DNA from: Psoroptes ovis
Taxonomy: Eukaryota; Arthropoda; Arachnida; Sarcoptiformes; Psoroptidae
Direction of reading: 5' to 3'
NCBI GenBank assembly: GCA_002943765.1
Contig: PQWQ01000018.1
Location: forward strand, 643,501 to 707,500
Length of the DNA: 64,000 nucleotides
The stretch's first letter is position 1. The number at the start of each line of letters is the position of its first letter. Both the position numbers and the translations under genes were made by a program. Below, one piece after another: positions 12,355 to 25,500 of this stretch. Below the pieces are notes generated by a model. The model was given only the letters and a program-made list of their open reading frames with translations, was not told the origin of the DNA and searched no databases.

Positions 12355-12897
12355 TGACCCAAGTACGTATAGGTGGGTTTTTCGACCATTCCGTTATGAA
12401 ATGGTTTGCAAATGATGAGATATAATAACGCTAATTATTGCGATAAAGATGAAATTGAAAACAAAGTATGAACAAAAATTTTATAAATACGCCACTAATG
12501 CAAAAATATTGACTAAAATAATCCTATTGTATCTCAGTATTATTCATGATAATTGAATGGCTTAGAAAACGAATGATTTTTTAGGCCTGTTTTTTATCCT
12601 AATTTTCTCCTACCAATATGATATTGATTCATTATGAATGATTGTAATTATATTTGGTGCCTTTTTCAAGAAAATTTTTTTTTTCAAAAATCAAATTTGA
12701 ATAAAAAAATATTTTTTCAACGACCAAACTGTCGCCATCTGTCGGGATTTAATTGTAAATAAAAAATGTAAACATTTGAGTTTTTTTTCAAAGGCAAATT
12801 TTTTTCAATTTAATTCATTTTTTCTAATGATTTTTATACAAAAATACATTAACAGAATCAAAAACAATGATAAATAAATAAAAGGATATGAAATCGA
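12355..12897. other. Convergent 3' UTR region between Trk and SDHAF4
   Basis: No gene. It contains candidate AATAAA signals on the + strand at 12700-12705 and 12758-12763 for the Trk transcript, and one CTCF-like motif between the two genes. The two transcripts converge here and may overlap. Confidence 0.5.
12733..12745 (-). promoter_or_regulatory. CTCF-like AGATGGCG motif
   Basis: On the minus strand the site reads CCGACAGATGGCG, containing the AGATGGCG core. It lies between the converging 3' ends of Trk and SDHAF4. Function is inferred from similarity to the CTCF consensus only. Confidence 0.3.
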
Positions 12898-13296
12898 CTA
12901 AAAATCTGAACAACGTCCTCTGTTTTCCCAATCACCATATCGAGTTGGTTCAGGTCCAGTCGGTCCATTTACTTCACCAGTTTTAGGATTTTTATTATCT
13001 GGAAACGGATCAAATGCTGGATTCGGCGCTCGAGCCAATATATTTGTCGGTATATTTGGATCAACATGTGGTGAACGATTCATCATACCATACGGTGTAT
13101 TCGGTGATTGTGATTGTTCGGCTTCAATTTGGGCAATTTTTTGCCTTGCTTTTTCTCTTAGAGCTTTTTTCTTCGAAATCGTTGATTCGTCATCATTTTC
13201 TTTGGCATTTACAACAGTGCAAAATGTATTGTAGGTGATCAGTGATGGTTTACCATCAAAAATGATTTGCATCAATTGTTTTCGTAGCGTTAACAT
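12898..13296 (-). CDS. SDHAF4: Succinate dehydrogenase assembly factor 4
   Basis: Single exon of 132 residues. The C-terminus is diagnostic: FDPFPDNKNPKTGE, then GPTGPEPTRYGDWENRGRC and DF, matching the family signature GP.GPEPTRYGDWE.KGRC.DF. SDHAF4 binds the flavinated catalytic subunit SDHA in the mitochondrial matrix and helps it join SDHB in respiratory complex II. The N-terminus is basic and Ser/Thr-containing, as expected for a mitochondrial targeting sequence. I chose the ATG at 13296. The open frame extends another 20 codons upstream to 13356, but that part is hydrophobic and preceded by T-rich DNA, and the shorter start gives a more usual length (human about 108). A coiled, Lys/Glu-rich segment (KKKALREKARQKIAQIEAEQ) sits mid-protein. 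The gene is convergent with Trk. Confidence 0.93.
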   Translation of the reverse strand: MLTLRKQLMQIIFDGKPSLITYNTFCTVVNAKENDDESTISKKKALREKARQKIAQIEAEQSQSPNTPYGMMNRSPHVDPNIPTNILARAPNPAFDPFPDNKNPKTGEVNGPTGPEPTRYGDWENRGRCSDF

Positions 13297-14787
13297 TTTT
13301 AACAAAAAAAAAACTGATTTAATTTCATTGGAAAAATAAAGATATCTAAACAACAAATTACATCATTTCAACACAGAATAGAACAAAAATCAAATCCATA
13401 AAGTACGTGTCCGAATAAATTTTCAAAATCAAAAACCGGGAAAAAAAATTATTTTTAAAAATCAATTCCAAAATCGTTTTTTAATCAATTATTTTCATTT
13501 ATTATAATAATAAAAATTTTCTTATGATTATCATTTTACCGATATTTATAATAGTTTGTCTCCAATATTTATTTATAAATAATGCTTCGTGTGTGTGTGT
13601 GCTGTGTATGTGTCTTTGTGTAATCAAATTTTGGTTATATTAACATGATGAAGATATAATTATTGTATTCATGTGTGTCATGAGTAATCACTGAATAGAT
13701 AAAAGGTAAAAAATAAAAAAAAATTTGTTTTCAATTGTGTACGAATGTTATTTTTTGCATTTTCAATGTTCACAGTGTCATAGCAAAAATCAATCATAAA
13801 AATTGATATTGGATCAATCAGAATCAACAAAGAAATTTCCATAATCATTACGAAGTGTAATCATTAATTAATCGATTGAACCAATGATTATGTTATAAGT
13901 ACAAATATTTAAAATTTATCTGATTATGAATTGAGACAGTTGTTTTATAATTATTAATAGATATTTTATTTAGTTATTATTATCATCATATTTTTTTTCA
14001 CTTTCATTATTCTTATTAATCAAGAGATAAAGAAAAAAGAAAGAGGAAACAAAATTACAAAGAAAGACAATTATTTATGTATTATTTAGAAGGGTTATGT
14101 ATGTATGGGTGTGTGTGTGTGTGAGTTGGTGTTATATCAATGAATAATAGTTAAGTGTTCATGTGTGTTTATATGTGTGCTATGGTTGCATTAGTGTTTG
14201 TTTGTTGTGATCATTATGACAAATCATAAGGGGAAATTATTAAATTTCAATTGGAGTAATTTCCTAATCATGTGTTCAATATTTTTTTTTTAGGTTGAAT
14301 TCGGTTATACATAAATTTTTTCAATTGTTTTTTTTTACATCAAATTATCATCAATTGTTTACGTGAATTATTTAAATCGGTGTTCATTATTTGAAGAATG
14401 TGCTCTTTGTATTATTAATAATAAAAAAAAATTTGAAATACAAATGCCATTATCATCATCAATCATATCTTTTGTGTGTGTGTGTGTGTGTATGTGATGC
14501 CGGTAATAGAAGAAAAAGCAAATTATTATATCATAGTAGAATATGAAGTAGTAATAATAAGAATAATAATAGTAAAGCATATATAATTTGAACAAGAATT
14601 TATAACAGAAAGAGAGAGAGAGTAATGAAATTGTGTGAAAAAAAAAGAAAGAAAACAATTTAATTGTTGGATTAGGTAGTAAATAGGTGGTGCTTCTCCC
14701 GTTATGACTTGAATTTATAATTTGATGAATATTTATATGTTTAAAGTAATGAAATTATAATAGTAATAAAAATATAAATGTCATTAT
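13297..14787. other. Intergenic DNA with dinucleotide repeats
   Basis: No gene visible. It should contain the 3' UTR of the FXR gene (minus strand, stop at 14788) and the SDHAF4 promoter. It holds GT-rich tracts near 13588-13602, 14109-14122 and 14473-14492, and AT-rich DNA otherwise. Confidence 0.5.
14473..14492. repeat. (TG)n microsatellite
   Basis: About ten TG units in the presumed 3' UTR of the FXR gene. Two shorter GT tracts lie in the same gap. Confidence 0.8.
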
Positions 14788-17198
14788 TTAATCACCACCA
14801 TTGACAATCATTTCTGATTGCTGTTGTTGTTGTTCGATAGAAATATCATTATTATTACCATTATCATTGGGCATAGAGCCATTTGTTGATTCCAAATCAT
14901 TACCGGTGCCATTCGCTTGTTGTTGGTTGTTCGATTGTTGAGAATTGTTAGAACTGTTCGTATTAGAAGATGATAATGATGATCGCATACCATTAACTTT
15001 TTTAGATTGTTCACCACCACTTTTACCACTGCTATCATGACGTCCACCACCACGTGACATACGATGTGAACTACGTTGTGGCCGCATTTGATCACCACCA
15101 GCACTACGATGACCATGTGACTTAGCAGATGACTGTTGTTGTGTTTGACCTTGCTGGTTGATTTGTTCATTGTTGGAATTTTCAAGTGGTGGCATACTAT
15201 CACCACGATCTTGTCTATTTGATCCTGATTCGGTCGGTGAATTATCTTTGCTGAAATTGCGATTCACACCTCGTCGTGCACCACTACCGAAGCCACGAGG
15301 ACCATAGGTACCACGTTGAGGTCGATCACGAGGACGTGTATCGGATGCAGCCGGACCAGGACCACCACCTATTGGACGTCTATTTTCACGAGCTGGACGA
15401 TCATCACGAGGACCTCGTTCATTACGACCACGGCTTGTACCGCGCATACTGCCACCACGCACTCCCCGAGATATACCAACGTTGCCGCCGTCATAATCTA
15501 CTGCATTTTGCGATGCATTGATTGTGACTGATTGTTGTCGTAATTGTTGGAACAATTCACTATTTTCTTTACGCAATTTCTCAACTTCTTGTAAGTGATT
15601 TATGTGATACTCCAGCAATATTTGAGCATTTTGAACGGAGTCAAGAGTTCCGACAAAAACGAAAGGCACAAATTCGCGTGGCGCTTCATTCTCTTGATCA
15701 CCTTCAATTTTAACACGTACGACTCCTGATTTGTCAACAATATCTTGAATGATGTGACCACTACGGCCGATCGTTTTTCCAACTAATGAGCGTGGAATAT
15801 CGATTACTTTCTCGGTAAATTCCAACATAGAACGCGCTTTATGGAAAGCTTCTAGATTATCTGCTACAATATAAAATGATGTTGGGTTGTCGCAAATATC
15901 AATACGGATTACACCGTCTAAATTACGAGCCTGTTGAATATTAACACCATGAGAACCAATGGCTAAACCCATCCATTTTTCTTGTATTAGTATGCGTGCT
16001 TCATATGGACCATTCTCACTTTGATTTATTCGCGAGGACTCCAATTTCTTTGCTGCTTTTTCGACATCTTTCAGCAAAATAAGTTTTTGCGTCAGATTAC
16101 GAAAATGCATATCAGATAACATTTTGGCACGTTGTTCAAGCTTTGATGCTATAAAGCTCTTCTCATTAGGTGAATGCGAATATCCAATCACAACTAAACA
16201 ATTTTTTGTTTCATCATAGCGCACAACATTAGCACCAATCGACAATTTGAATTGACGATGAGCTTCTTCTTTTAACAACCAACTAGTATTAAACTTTTTG
16301 AAAGATTCATCCATAGGTAATTCCAATCGGAAAAAAGGATTGATTCGTAACAAAGGATTAGGATTTTTTTCACGTATATCATCATTTGGTATTATTTCCG
16401 TGAAATTTTGCACAGGATTTTGATTAGCCAAACCATATGATGGATCATTTGATGTCTGATTGTGTTGGACATATTCCACAACATAGAAACAACCTAAATA
16501 TATGAAAATGAAAATTAATTGATGATTCATAGAATCAATCATGGATAGAAACCTTTTATCATTTTTACAATGGCTCTATACCATCCACGTGGTTGATTTT
16601 CTGAACTTGACGACAAAACTTCAACTTCCATACCAACGGTTATATTTTGATGATTACCACCACTAGTAGCATCATTTGAATTTGTGCCATTAGCTGCATT
16701 GCATGATTGCATTTGATTGGAAGAATTTGAGATGTTTAAAGCAGAAATTCCAGATAATAAGGAATTATTCATTTTATCATTGTTATTATCGTTAGATGTT
16801 GCACTAGATGCTGATGATTGTGATGTTGACGTAGCCGGTGGAAGTCTTATTCTCGATATCGGAAATGGCTGCCGTGGGAAGCAATTATTCTGAAATGTTA
16901 CTATTACATGAGTTTCATTAAAACTATTCGATGGGGACGACATAATAGAATTTGAACAGCCAACATTGCCACTAGTTTGTTGGCCAGAGCCATTAATTGA
17001 ACCAAAACAAATATTCTGATCATTAGTTTGTTGTTGTTGACTACTATTAGGCGATAATTGACAATTTTGTTGTTGAGATGTTGGTTCAATCACATCATAA
17101 AGATATGCTGGATAGAAAACGCCATTATCATCTTGAACTTCAATGGCACCGTTGCGTAAAAAATCTTCAGAAATCGAAGCCATTTCGTATGTGTTCAT
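14788..17198 (-). CDS. Fmr1: FMR1/FXR-family RNA-binding protein
   Basis: Two visible exons, 17198-16553 and 16493-14788, with a 59-base intron in phase 1 at the conserved MIKG|FYVVEY position; 783 residues. In order: two Agenet/Tudor-type modules (about 10-105, with a Gln/Asn/Ser-rich insertion, and about 180-230), a KH0-like segment with MHFRNL, KH1 with MGLAIGSHG.NIQQAR (about 391-405), KH2 with VGKTIGRSG (about 454-461) followed by IVDKSGVVRVKIEG, a coiled stretch (HINHLQEVEKLRKENSEL), then Arg-Gly-rich and Gln/Ser/Asn-rich tails. Both KH GxxG loops are intact. Proteins of this family bind mRNA, associate with ribosomes and repress translation, notably at synapses. The KH2 domain has only a short insertion where vertebrate FMRP has a long loop. 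Start chosen at MNTYEMASIS; the ATG at 17183 is also possible, and the GTG at 17249 is not plausible. A non-coding 5' exon may lie further upstream. Confidence 0.96.
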
Positions 17199-17728
17199 TT
17201 TACTATAATTCAATGAATAATTAGAAAAAAAATTAATTATTTGATTCACAAATTTTACAAAATGAAAAATTACTTAGGGTATATTTTGACGACTTGTAAC
17301 CAATTTATAAAAATACTGATAAAAGCTTTCAATTCACTGAATAATGTCTTATGAAAAAAAAACACAAAATGTGGAACACAAACACTTTTATCACACTAAA
17401 CCAAAATTGTTTATTAATCGAAAATTTCACACAAAACAAAAATATCAAGTGAATGAAATAAATTTTAAATTTTTTTCGATGAGATCAAAATGAGTTTATT
17501 ATGAATAATAATTAATATTCAATATTAGGATGTATATTCTATTTGAAAATAAATGAAGAAAAATAAAAAAAAATGAAAATTAATTATAATGAATCAAAAT
17601 ATTTATAAATGTTATTAATCGATCAATATTGGTTACACACTGTTGAAAAAACATTGAAAATTTAGGCTAATAATTGTGATAGAATAAGAGAGATAAAATA
17701 TGGCTCACTATTTTGAAAATCTAAAACA

Positions 17729-17751
17729 AAACACACACACACACACACACA
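17729..17751. repeat. (AC)n microsatellite
   Basis: About eleven AC units, about 530 bases upstream of the FXR start codon. Confidence 0.85.
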
Positions 17752-20572
17752 TAAAACCACAATCAATTCATCATCATATCATTGTGACAAATCTATGAGT
17801 GTGTTTGCGAGTGTGTGTGTGCATGTATGTAAATATGCGATATATTTTTAGCTAAGAAACGCAAACAATTCGGAAACAAAATTAAATAAATAAAAATACG
17901 TCACACGAACAGCACTGGTAAATTGCAAAGATTAGCGATTTATTTATTGAGATTAATGAAAAATAAAAAATAAACCAAGAATCTATGATTAAGAATAGAG
18001 AAAAAAAATGTAACTCTTTGACTCAATTTTAAATTGAAATTTTCGAAAATAAATTTACTTTTCGAAAGCAAAGACGAAAGTAAACCGGGTAAGCAAAGAA
18101 TCAAAGATATTATCATTAAAATGAGAAAAAAAATTGATGATAGATTAAGTAATCGAATTGAAAGAAATATTCAATCAAAATGATTGTGTATGAATCAATT
18201 TTCAAAAAAAACAATCAAAATCGAAGATAAATTTTTCGTATTCTTTTATAAAATTCTTCAAAAACGATGTTTTCACAAATCGAAATCGATATTAATATAA
18301 TAATGATTAACATTCAAAATGAAATTAAATTTTTAAATTATTTTCATATATTCATCACACAATAACTAAAAAGTACTCGCTATCGTTATTGTCGTCGTCG
18401 TCGTCGGTGAAAGTTTTTTGCTTTACTTAGATTTTCAAAGCAAACAAAAAATGAATGGATGAATATCAATGAAATAAAAGGAGCAAAAAAAATTAAATGA
18501 AAATAAGAAAAAAAAGAGGAGAACCACACCGTCTTTCTTTTTTTGTTGTTGTCGCTGATGTTTTACATTTGAAAATGAATGGTTAAAACGAAATGAATAA
18601 ATGAAGTGAATACTCAATGTTTTTTTTTGTTATTTGACCACCGAAAAACAGTTGAAATAATTTTGAATAATCAACTATCAAAGCTGTCACCGTTAACAAT
18701 TGAAAATACTTAGAAATGCCCGAGTAGATCACGGGTAAAGCACAATCAGAGCTGTGAATATTTAAACGAAAAAATCAATACTAAACCATTAATCGGCTTT
18801 AAGAGCTAGTAGTGTAAAACATTGAATAATTAGAATGTTTAGCATTGAAAACAAAAAAAAAACGAAAAAGGTAGAAGCATAGCATTTGTGTTGAAGACTT
18901 TTTTAATCATTAAATTTTTCTGAGAAAAAAAATTTTTCGAGAATAATCGTCCTATCTTTTATGAATTGACATTTTTTTCACTTCATTTTTTTTTGCAAAT
19001 TTTGCATTTCGTAATTTTTAGATTCTTTAATTTTAAATTGAAATATGGAGAAATTAAGTAAAGATGATGATAAAATGAGATCAAAGGATTTTTGATTCTC
19101 TTAATTAACTAAATGTAACGTGATTCCGCTTCTTTTTTATGTGGCAATTCACATCATAATAGATAAGATTGATTCATTGAGTTAAATAATAATAAATCAT
19201 AATCAAAGATATTCAATATTAAACAAAAATTTAAATGAAATAATTTGAGAAATGTCAAATTATTTATGCTTTTTTTCCCAAACAATAAAAAATGAATTGA
19301 AATCAAAGAATCAATGGTTTATGGTGATTTATTTCAATTTCAAATGAAAAATGTAAATAACTGTTACATGTATTCATTCATTCATTCATTCAACAGAATC
19401 GTCAATTAATTAATAATGAATTTTTAAAGTATAGGAAGAAACAATTATTTCTCTCATGTTTTCATTTCATTTTCTTCGAGAAATTCTAAAAATAAACGAA
19501 CATTTTCTTACTTTGAAATAATAATTAAGAATAACAAAAAAATAAATAAATCGAGACATCATATACTTTCAATTGTTAATTGTACTGAAAATAAAGCAAA
19601 GAATGTCATATATTCTACATTTCGATTGTTGGCGTCTATCATTATCATCATAATTCAATTTTTTTTTGGGTTAAGAAAATTGGGTTGCAATTAACCAAGA
19701 AAAAAAATAGAAATAAATCGAAAAATCAACACAAACGTCGACACAATTCTTACATTCTTGCATTTTTATTTGCTATTTTTTTGTCAAAGAATTTTGACAT
19801 GTAAAGGATTGAAATAAAAATGAAAAAGGAGTATAATTCACGGAAATAAACGAGAAATTCGCTCATCGAAACATTTAAAAAAAATAACATTCGAAATTTT
19901 CCATGTGAAAACATACAAAATAGAAATTTTAATATAATCAAATAAAACATACCTTCAAATTTTTTAATATTTAAGAAATATTTTATATCAAAGTAACACT
20001 TTGACTACCGCAATGAAAATGAGGAAAAACACAATTCACCAATAATAAAAAAAAACCGAATTTTCTGTGGAAAAAATTCACGAAAAAAATGGATTTTTAT
20101 ACACAAATCAATATGGAAATTAATTGAATTTCGATTCGAAATTTGCTTTGTTTTCAAAGAATTTTCGCTTTCAAATTTCGAAATATTTTATCGAATTTTT
20201 AAAATTTTCAGTTTGAAAATTTAATGTGGAAAAAAAACGTGTCAAATTTTCGGAAAAAAACAATGAAAATGATTCAGTTTTATTTCAATTTTGACTAAAA
20301 TTATGCTTAAAAATGGACAATGAACGAAAATTACAGAAAAAAAATTCGGGAAATTGAAAATGAAAAAAAAAGAAAAATAAAAATGAGGAGCATCTGCTTC
20401 GACCAGAAAAAAATTGCTAGCAGCACTAAACAATGATAGCTATTTTAATAGAAATGAAAATTCGTTCATTCATCAACACATGCTCCTACCACTGAAATCA
20501 GTAACCGATAAAAGTGAAAAAAAATTGAGTGATTTTATCTGATCGGTGAAAACGAAAAAAATAAAAAGAAAA

Positions 20573-20607
20573 ACTGATGGCGCCGAAATTTCATCGCCAT
20601 CTAGTGT
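20573..20607. promoter_or_regulatory. Pair of opposed CTCF-like motifs
   Basis: On the + strand ACTGATGGCGCCG (20573-20585) contains GATGGCGCC, and on the minus strand 20607-20595 reads ACACTAGATGGCG, the best match in the window to the CTCF consensus. They lie just past the RUVBL2 stop codon, at the border of the FXR upstream interval. Function is inferred. Confidence 0.35.
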
Positions 20608-20647
20608 CATTGAAATTTATTATTTTATTTAAATTTTAAAAAAAATT

Positions 20648-22210
20648 TTAAATTTCCATTAGATTATCATTTCCTTCTTGTTTGTTCGATGATGTTTGTT
20701 CTTTGGAATTCAATTGACCATTATTCATTGATTTTGCTGAATTCATGAGGAAATTGAATTCTTTTTCATATTGTTCAATGAATGATTTGGAACGTTTAGA
20801 ATCCATGAATAAATCATATGCTTCTTTTACATCTTGTATTTCGACTTGATTTGATTTGCGTTTTTTTGCCAATATATCGGAGGTTATGATTAATTGTAAT
20901 GAATATCTATTGACATGAACATGTGTAAAATTAGCGATCAATGAAAAAAATAACCGAAATCAATTTACCTTAAACTGGATTCAAGAGCCATTTTTGTCAA
21001 AATATGATGTGCATCTTCATGCACACTTACATCTTCTTCATCGGCACGAATTTTCAATATCTGCGATATATCTTCAGTTGTATATGGAGATGTACGTATT
21101 ATTATTAAACGATCTAAAAAGTCTGGCGGAAAACCATGTGGTGATTCATATTGTGTACCACGTATTTTAGTTATTCCACGATTTGTGGCAAATATTACGA
21201 TCGGTGCAAATTCTGATTCCAATGCTCGATTCAAAAATGAAAAACATTCAACATCCAACATGTGAGCTTCATCGATGAATAACACACCAGGATGCAGTTC
21301 AGCTTTGCCTTCATCTTTCCATTCAGAAATTTTTGCATTAACTTTCATACGGTCTTCAGATTTGATTTCGCCAGTATCACCTGAAAATAAAGCCATAAAA
21401 CCTTGCTGTCTTGAATTGATGACATCAATTTCATGTAAATTCAGAAAATGTCTAACAATTTTTCGCTTTTGTATTTCACCATCTGGACAATGAATGAATT
21501 TCGTATTGGGCCCAATAGCATCATAATCTTGATTACGGGTAAAATTTCTTCCTAATTTTGTTACGGCACCATTTGATTTATTGACAGTGATAATGTCACC
21601 AGCTGATATTTTTTCTTTGATTAAATTATCAATCATTTTTTGTCCCAATTCATAAACTGTTTCCATGTCAGTAGATTTCAGCGTCAATTTACCGATACGA
21701 GTCATTTGGTCTGCTGAACGATCAATTTGTATTTCAACGACTTCACCTTCAAGGAAATCACTTTCTTCTTTTATGCTTATTGAAATCGCTTTGCGAAATG
21801 CTTGCATTAGCGATTCAGATTTTGAAATGTCTAATGAATAAATTTCAGATGCTGACATAGAAACAAACGGTGTTTCTTGTGATAAAGATTTGGCAATACC
21901 CATAGCGATAGCCGTTTTACCAGTGCCAGGTTGTCCGGCAATCAAAATAGCGCGACCAGATATACGGCCTTCTTTGATCATTTTGACGACAATACCAGCA
22001 GCTTTTCTAGCCGCATTTTGGCCAACCATTCCTTCAGACTATTTAAATTTTTAAATCCATGAAAAATAAATCAGCAATCAATTAAACAATGCAAACCTTT
22101 GGTATTGGTTCAAGTTTATCATCTAAACCTAATCCACGTATATGTGAATGTGCACCAGTTCTTTCTAGTTTATGTACCAATTGTTCACTAACAATTTGAT
22201 CAACATCCAT
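20648..22210 (-). CDS. RUVBL2: RuvB-like 2 (reptin) AAA+ ATPase
   Basis: Three exons, 22210-22097, 22038-20969 and 20906-20648, giving 480 residues (human 463). The N-terminus has the family hallmark ERTGAHSHIRGLGLDD. Walker A is GQPGTGKT, Walker B is LFIDEAHMLD, sensor 1 is FATNRG and the sensor 2 region follows near ESSLRYSLQL. Between Walker A and B is the OB-like insertion domain (EGEVVEIQIDRSADQ). The hexa- or dodecameric RUVBL1/RUVBL2 complex acts in INO80 and SWR1-type chromatin remodelling, in TIP60, in R2TP-dependent assembly of snoRNPs and PIKK kinases. RUVBL2 rather than RUVBL1 is shown by GTQYESPHGFPPDFLDR and by the extended LTLKSTDMETVYELG segment. The Walker B region has Ala where most orthologues have Val (DEVH), a mild change. 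The C-terminal tail is Asn/Ser-rich. A poly(A) signal on the minus strand may lie within 40 bases of the stop. Confidence 0.97.
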
Positions 22211-22567
22211 GATGAATTTTATTCCAATGAATGATATTTGTCAATTAATTTATTAATTTAACTAAAAACAATTGAATATTTTGAAATTTTAGGAGCGCTT
22301 TTGTCAAAACAAAAAAACAAACACATGTGCTGTTGGAGCAATTCACAAAGGACGACTCGAAATTTTCAAACCTTCAATCAAAAAATTGAAAATTTATTCC
22401 ATTATTTAAAAATAATTAACTAAAATTAATTTAAAAAATCTATTTGAAAAAACATTTAAGGCCATCATTAAAATATTATTTTTTAAGAAAATATTATCAA
22501 ATTTGTATACATTGAAATAATGATAATAATAATGATAAAAATTGACATAAATATTAATAATAAATAA
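22211..22567. other. Short intergenic region, RUVBL2 promoter / NHE 3' end
   Basis: 357 bases with no gene. It must contain the RUVBL2 promoter and the 3' UTR of the NHE gene, which is also on the minus strand. I see no clear core promoter element. Confidence 0.5.
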
Positions 22568-25500
22568 TCACAATTTTGAAATCATTATTAAACTATCATC
22601 ATTATTATCATCATCATAATGATTATCATCTTTGGATAAAGATTTTTTAAATTCAATTATCGTGTCATTAGAACCTTTCGAAATCTTTGATTGATCGATT
22701 GATTGGTTTTTTGAATTATTAGTGTTTGGTTTATTAGATTCTGTCGATGTTTCATCATCAATCGATTTTATATCATTTTTATTCAAATTGAATATTTCAA
22801 AAAAACTTGGCACTTTATCCGATTTATTTTTGTTTGATGATAACAATTGGTTATCGTTTGTTTTCAGAGATGGCACAGGTGATATTGTTGTCGATGTCGA
22901 TGATGATCTTATGTTATTACCATCAACATTTGTTTGACCACCATTTCCATCGATATTATCGAAAAAATTTATACGTTCTAATAATGTTACGGTCGGAGAA
23001 CAATAATCATTCACATAATCTCGATTATCAATCCATGATGGGAATTCTCGTTGACGAACTACATCGGAAGTTTTTCTCTTTTTTTTCTTAGTATTATTAT
23101 TTGGTTGCGATGATTGATGGACATTTGAACTATGACTGGTAGCAGATGATGAATCAACAGATGTCATTGAATCTTCATTTTGTTCGCTAGATTTAATGTC
23201 ATGATGATTCCATGGAAAATTTTTTATCAATTCTTTCTTTGATTCTTCAGATTTATTATTATTATCAATATTTTTATCTTGAGCTAATGAATATTTTTTC
23301 TTCGCCACAAATGTTATTCCATCATCATTATCATCATCATCATTATTTTCATTATTATTTTCACCATTATTTGTATGAGCTTCTTTGGTAAAATTATCTA
23401 AATTATCAATTTCATTTGCAGATTTAGATCTTTTCAATAGTTGTCGAGGATTTTGTCTCGAAATCATTGCATTCCGATCTACTGATAAAAGATTTTTTCC
23501 ACCATCTTGACCGTTACTGGATGGAGTTTGATGTTGCATGTTATTATTATTATTGTATTTATTATCGACTTTTGTATTATTGGAAGGACACGGGTGATAA
23601 GATGCATGATGTGTATGGCGACGGCGACGTTGATTTTCTCTTTCGCTAATCATTTTACGGATTTGCATACGAACTTGATGCTGAAATGGTGGATGGACTT
23701 TAGGTTCTTCATAATAATCACTACGCGAATAATGATGGGCCTATTATGACAGAAAATAATTAATCTATTAATAATTCAATCGACAGATTATTTGTCATGA
23801 ATACCTTTTTGAAGGGCTTGAACATTGCATCATTCAGAATATGATGTAATTCAGCATCTTTCAAATCTTTAAGACTTGGTGAATAGACAACAGTGCCAAT
23901 GTCATAATTGAAATCAACTTTTTTCGGTTCATTGAATTTTGTGTTAATCGAATCATCACTTAATGCATAATCTTCGAGTTTTGGATCCAATTCTGGTATT
24001 TTAGCTAAAACAGTTGGATTATTATCACCATCAATATTATATAAAGCATTTAAATTGGATTCAGTAAATGTTCTAAATAATGTTGTCAATGATTGATTCG
24101 GATCGATTAGAATTGGTGTCATTGTTTGTTGACCATTATTAGTGGCTAAAGCAGGATTACCAGGCACTGTTAGGAAAATTCTCGGTATTGTTGGCTTGCC
24201 ACCATTAGAATCATGACCATTGATGTTATTATTTTTGTAATCATCTTCATCAACAACAAAATTAGCATTTGTATATGCTGCATGTGTGTTTATAGCCGAT
24301 TTACCAATGACACCATTATTTGTCGCCATTAGATGTTGTTGTCGGGAAACCAATGTCATTGCATCACGTAAATCCAATCGTGAACAAGTTTCGAAAATTT
24401 TTCTCGAAGAATTTCCCATTTCTTTCGAATCTCTTAACAGCCATTTACGTAAATATCGATTATTGTAATAACGAAATTTATCACGTAATTTATAGTTGCC
24501 CATCATCATACCAGAAATATCTTCAATACCGGCCATCAGATGGTCCATGAGCTGCAATTTTAAATCAATTATTTGTATGAATCATTAGAGCTTATAACTA
24601 CGTACCCTTGTATGAATTCGTTCATTCATGGTCAATTCGAATTTATTTGCACGTGGTACATTCAATATTTTGACCAATGTACCGACAGTCATTCCTTGAA
24701 GAAATACGGTAAAATATACAACAGCAATAATGGTGGTGACCATCATTTCTCGTGCATGAATTATTTGACGATTTATGATGAGAATCAATGCAAACGCTAC
24801 AGCACCACGCAAGCCACCGTATGACATAATGAATTGTTCGACTGGATTAACTTTATGTAAACGATAACGATTAGTTAATGTCGTCAATATGATAACACCT
24901 GTCGAATGAGGAATAAAATTGAGAATTAAAACAAATTTTCAAAAATACATCAATAATCTGACCTATTGTTCGATATACCAGACAGAATATGATCGTCAGC
25001 ACAACGAATGCTGTATTCCAATTATGTTGATCATTCACCGTACATACACCGAGAAATACAAAAATGATGGCTTCGGATGAATTGGCCAACATTTTCATAG
25101 CATATTTCAATGTTGTATGTGATTTTTGTGTGATATTTTCTTCAACATAATTTTTCATTGTGATACCACAAAATGTTAAGCTTAAGATGCCGGATAAATG
25201 AAACATTTCAGCTGACAGATATGATAAATATGCCATAACGAATACGAAAACTGGTTCGATAATTTTTACATGATGAGTGAAACGTGATACGAATGCAGCC
25301 AAAAATCCCCAACAAATACCCATAGTTGTACCACCGATTGCAACGACAAAGAACGATGCTACACCCGATATTAGATCGATTGTTTGAATGGAATCAATAC
25401 CATAATGATAAGCCATTTCTGCATATCCTTCAAACATATGATATAGCACAACAGTGACACCATCATTTAGTAAGGATTCACCGAATACCAAAATGTAAAG

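Larger units (their letters stand above)
17199..20647. other. 3.4-kb gene-free interval upstream of FXR
   Basis: No convincing coding frame on either strand. Contents are AT-rich unique DNA, an (AC)n tract at 17729-17751, a GTC/GTCG tract near 18385-18408 and ATTC units near 19374-19392. It lies between the start of FXR and the 3' end of RUVBL2, both on the minus strand, so it most likely contains the FXR promoter and possibly 5' UTR exons. Confidence 0.5.

Noticed and set aside
14808..15782. Several overlapping frames on both strands across the FXR tail
   Set aside because: They are other-frame readings of the FXR Arg-Gly and Gln/Ser-rich region; His/Tyr- and Val/Met-rich composition has no family match.
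17199..17249. Upstream extension of FXR to 17249
   Set aside because: The codon there is GTG; the ATG at 17196-17198 fits the family N-terminus.
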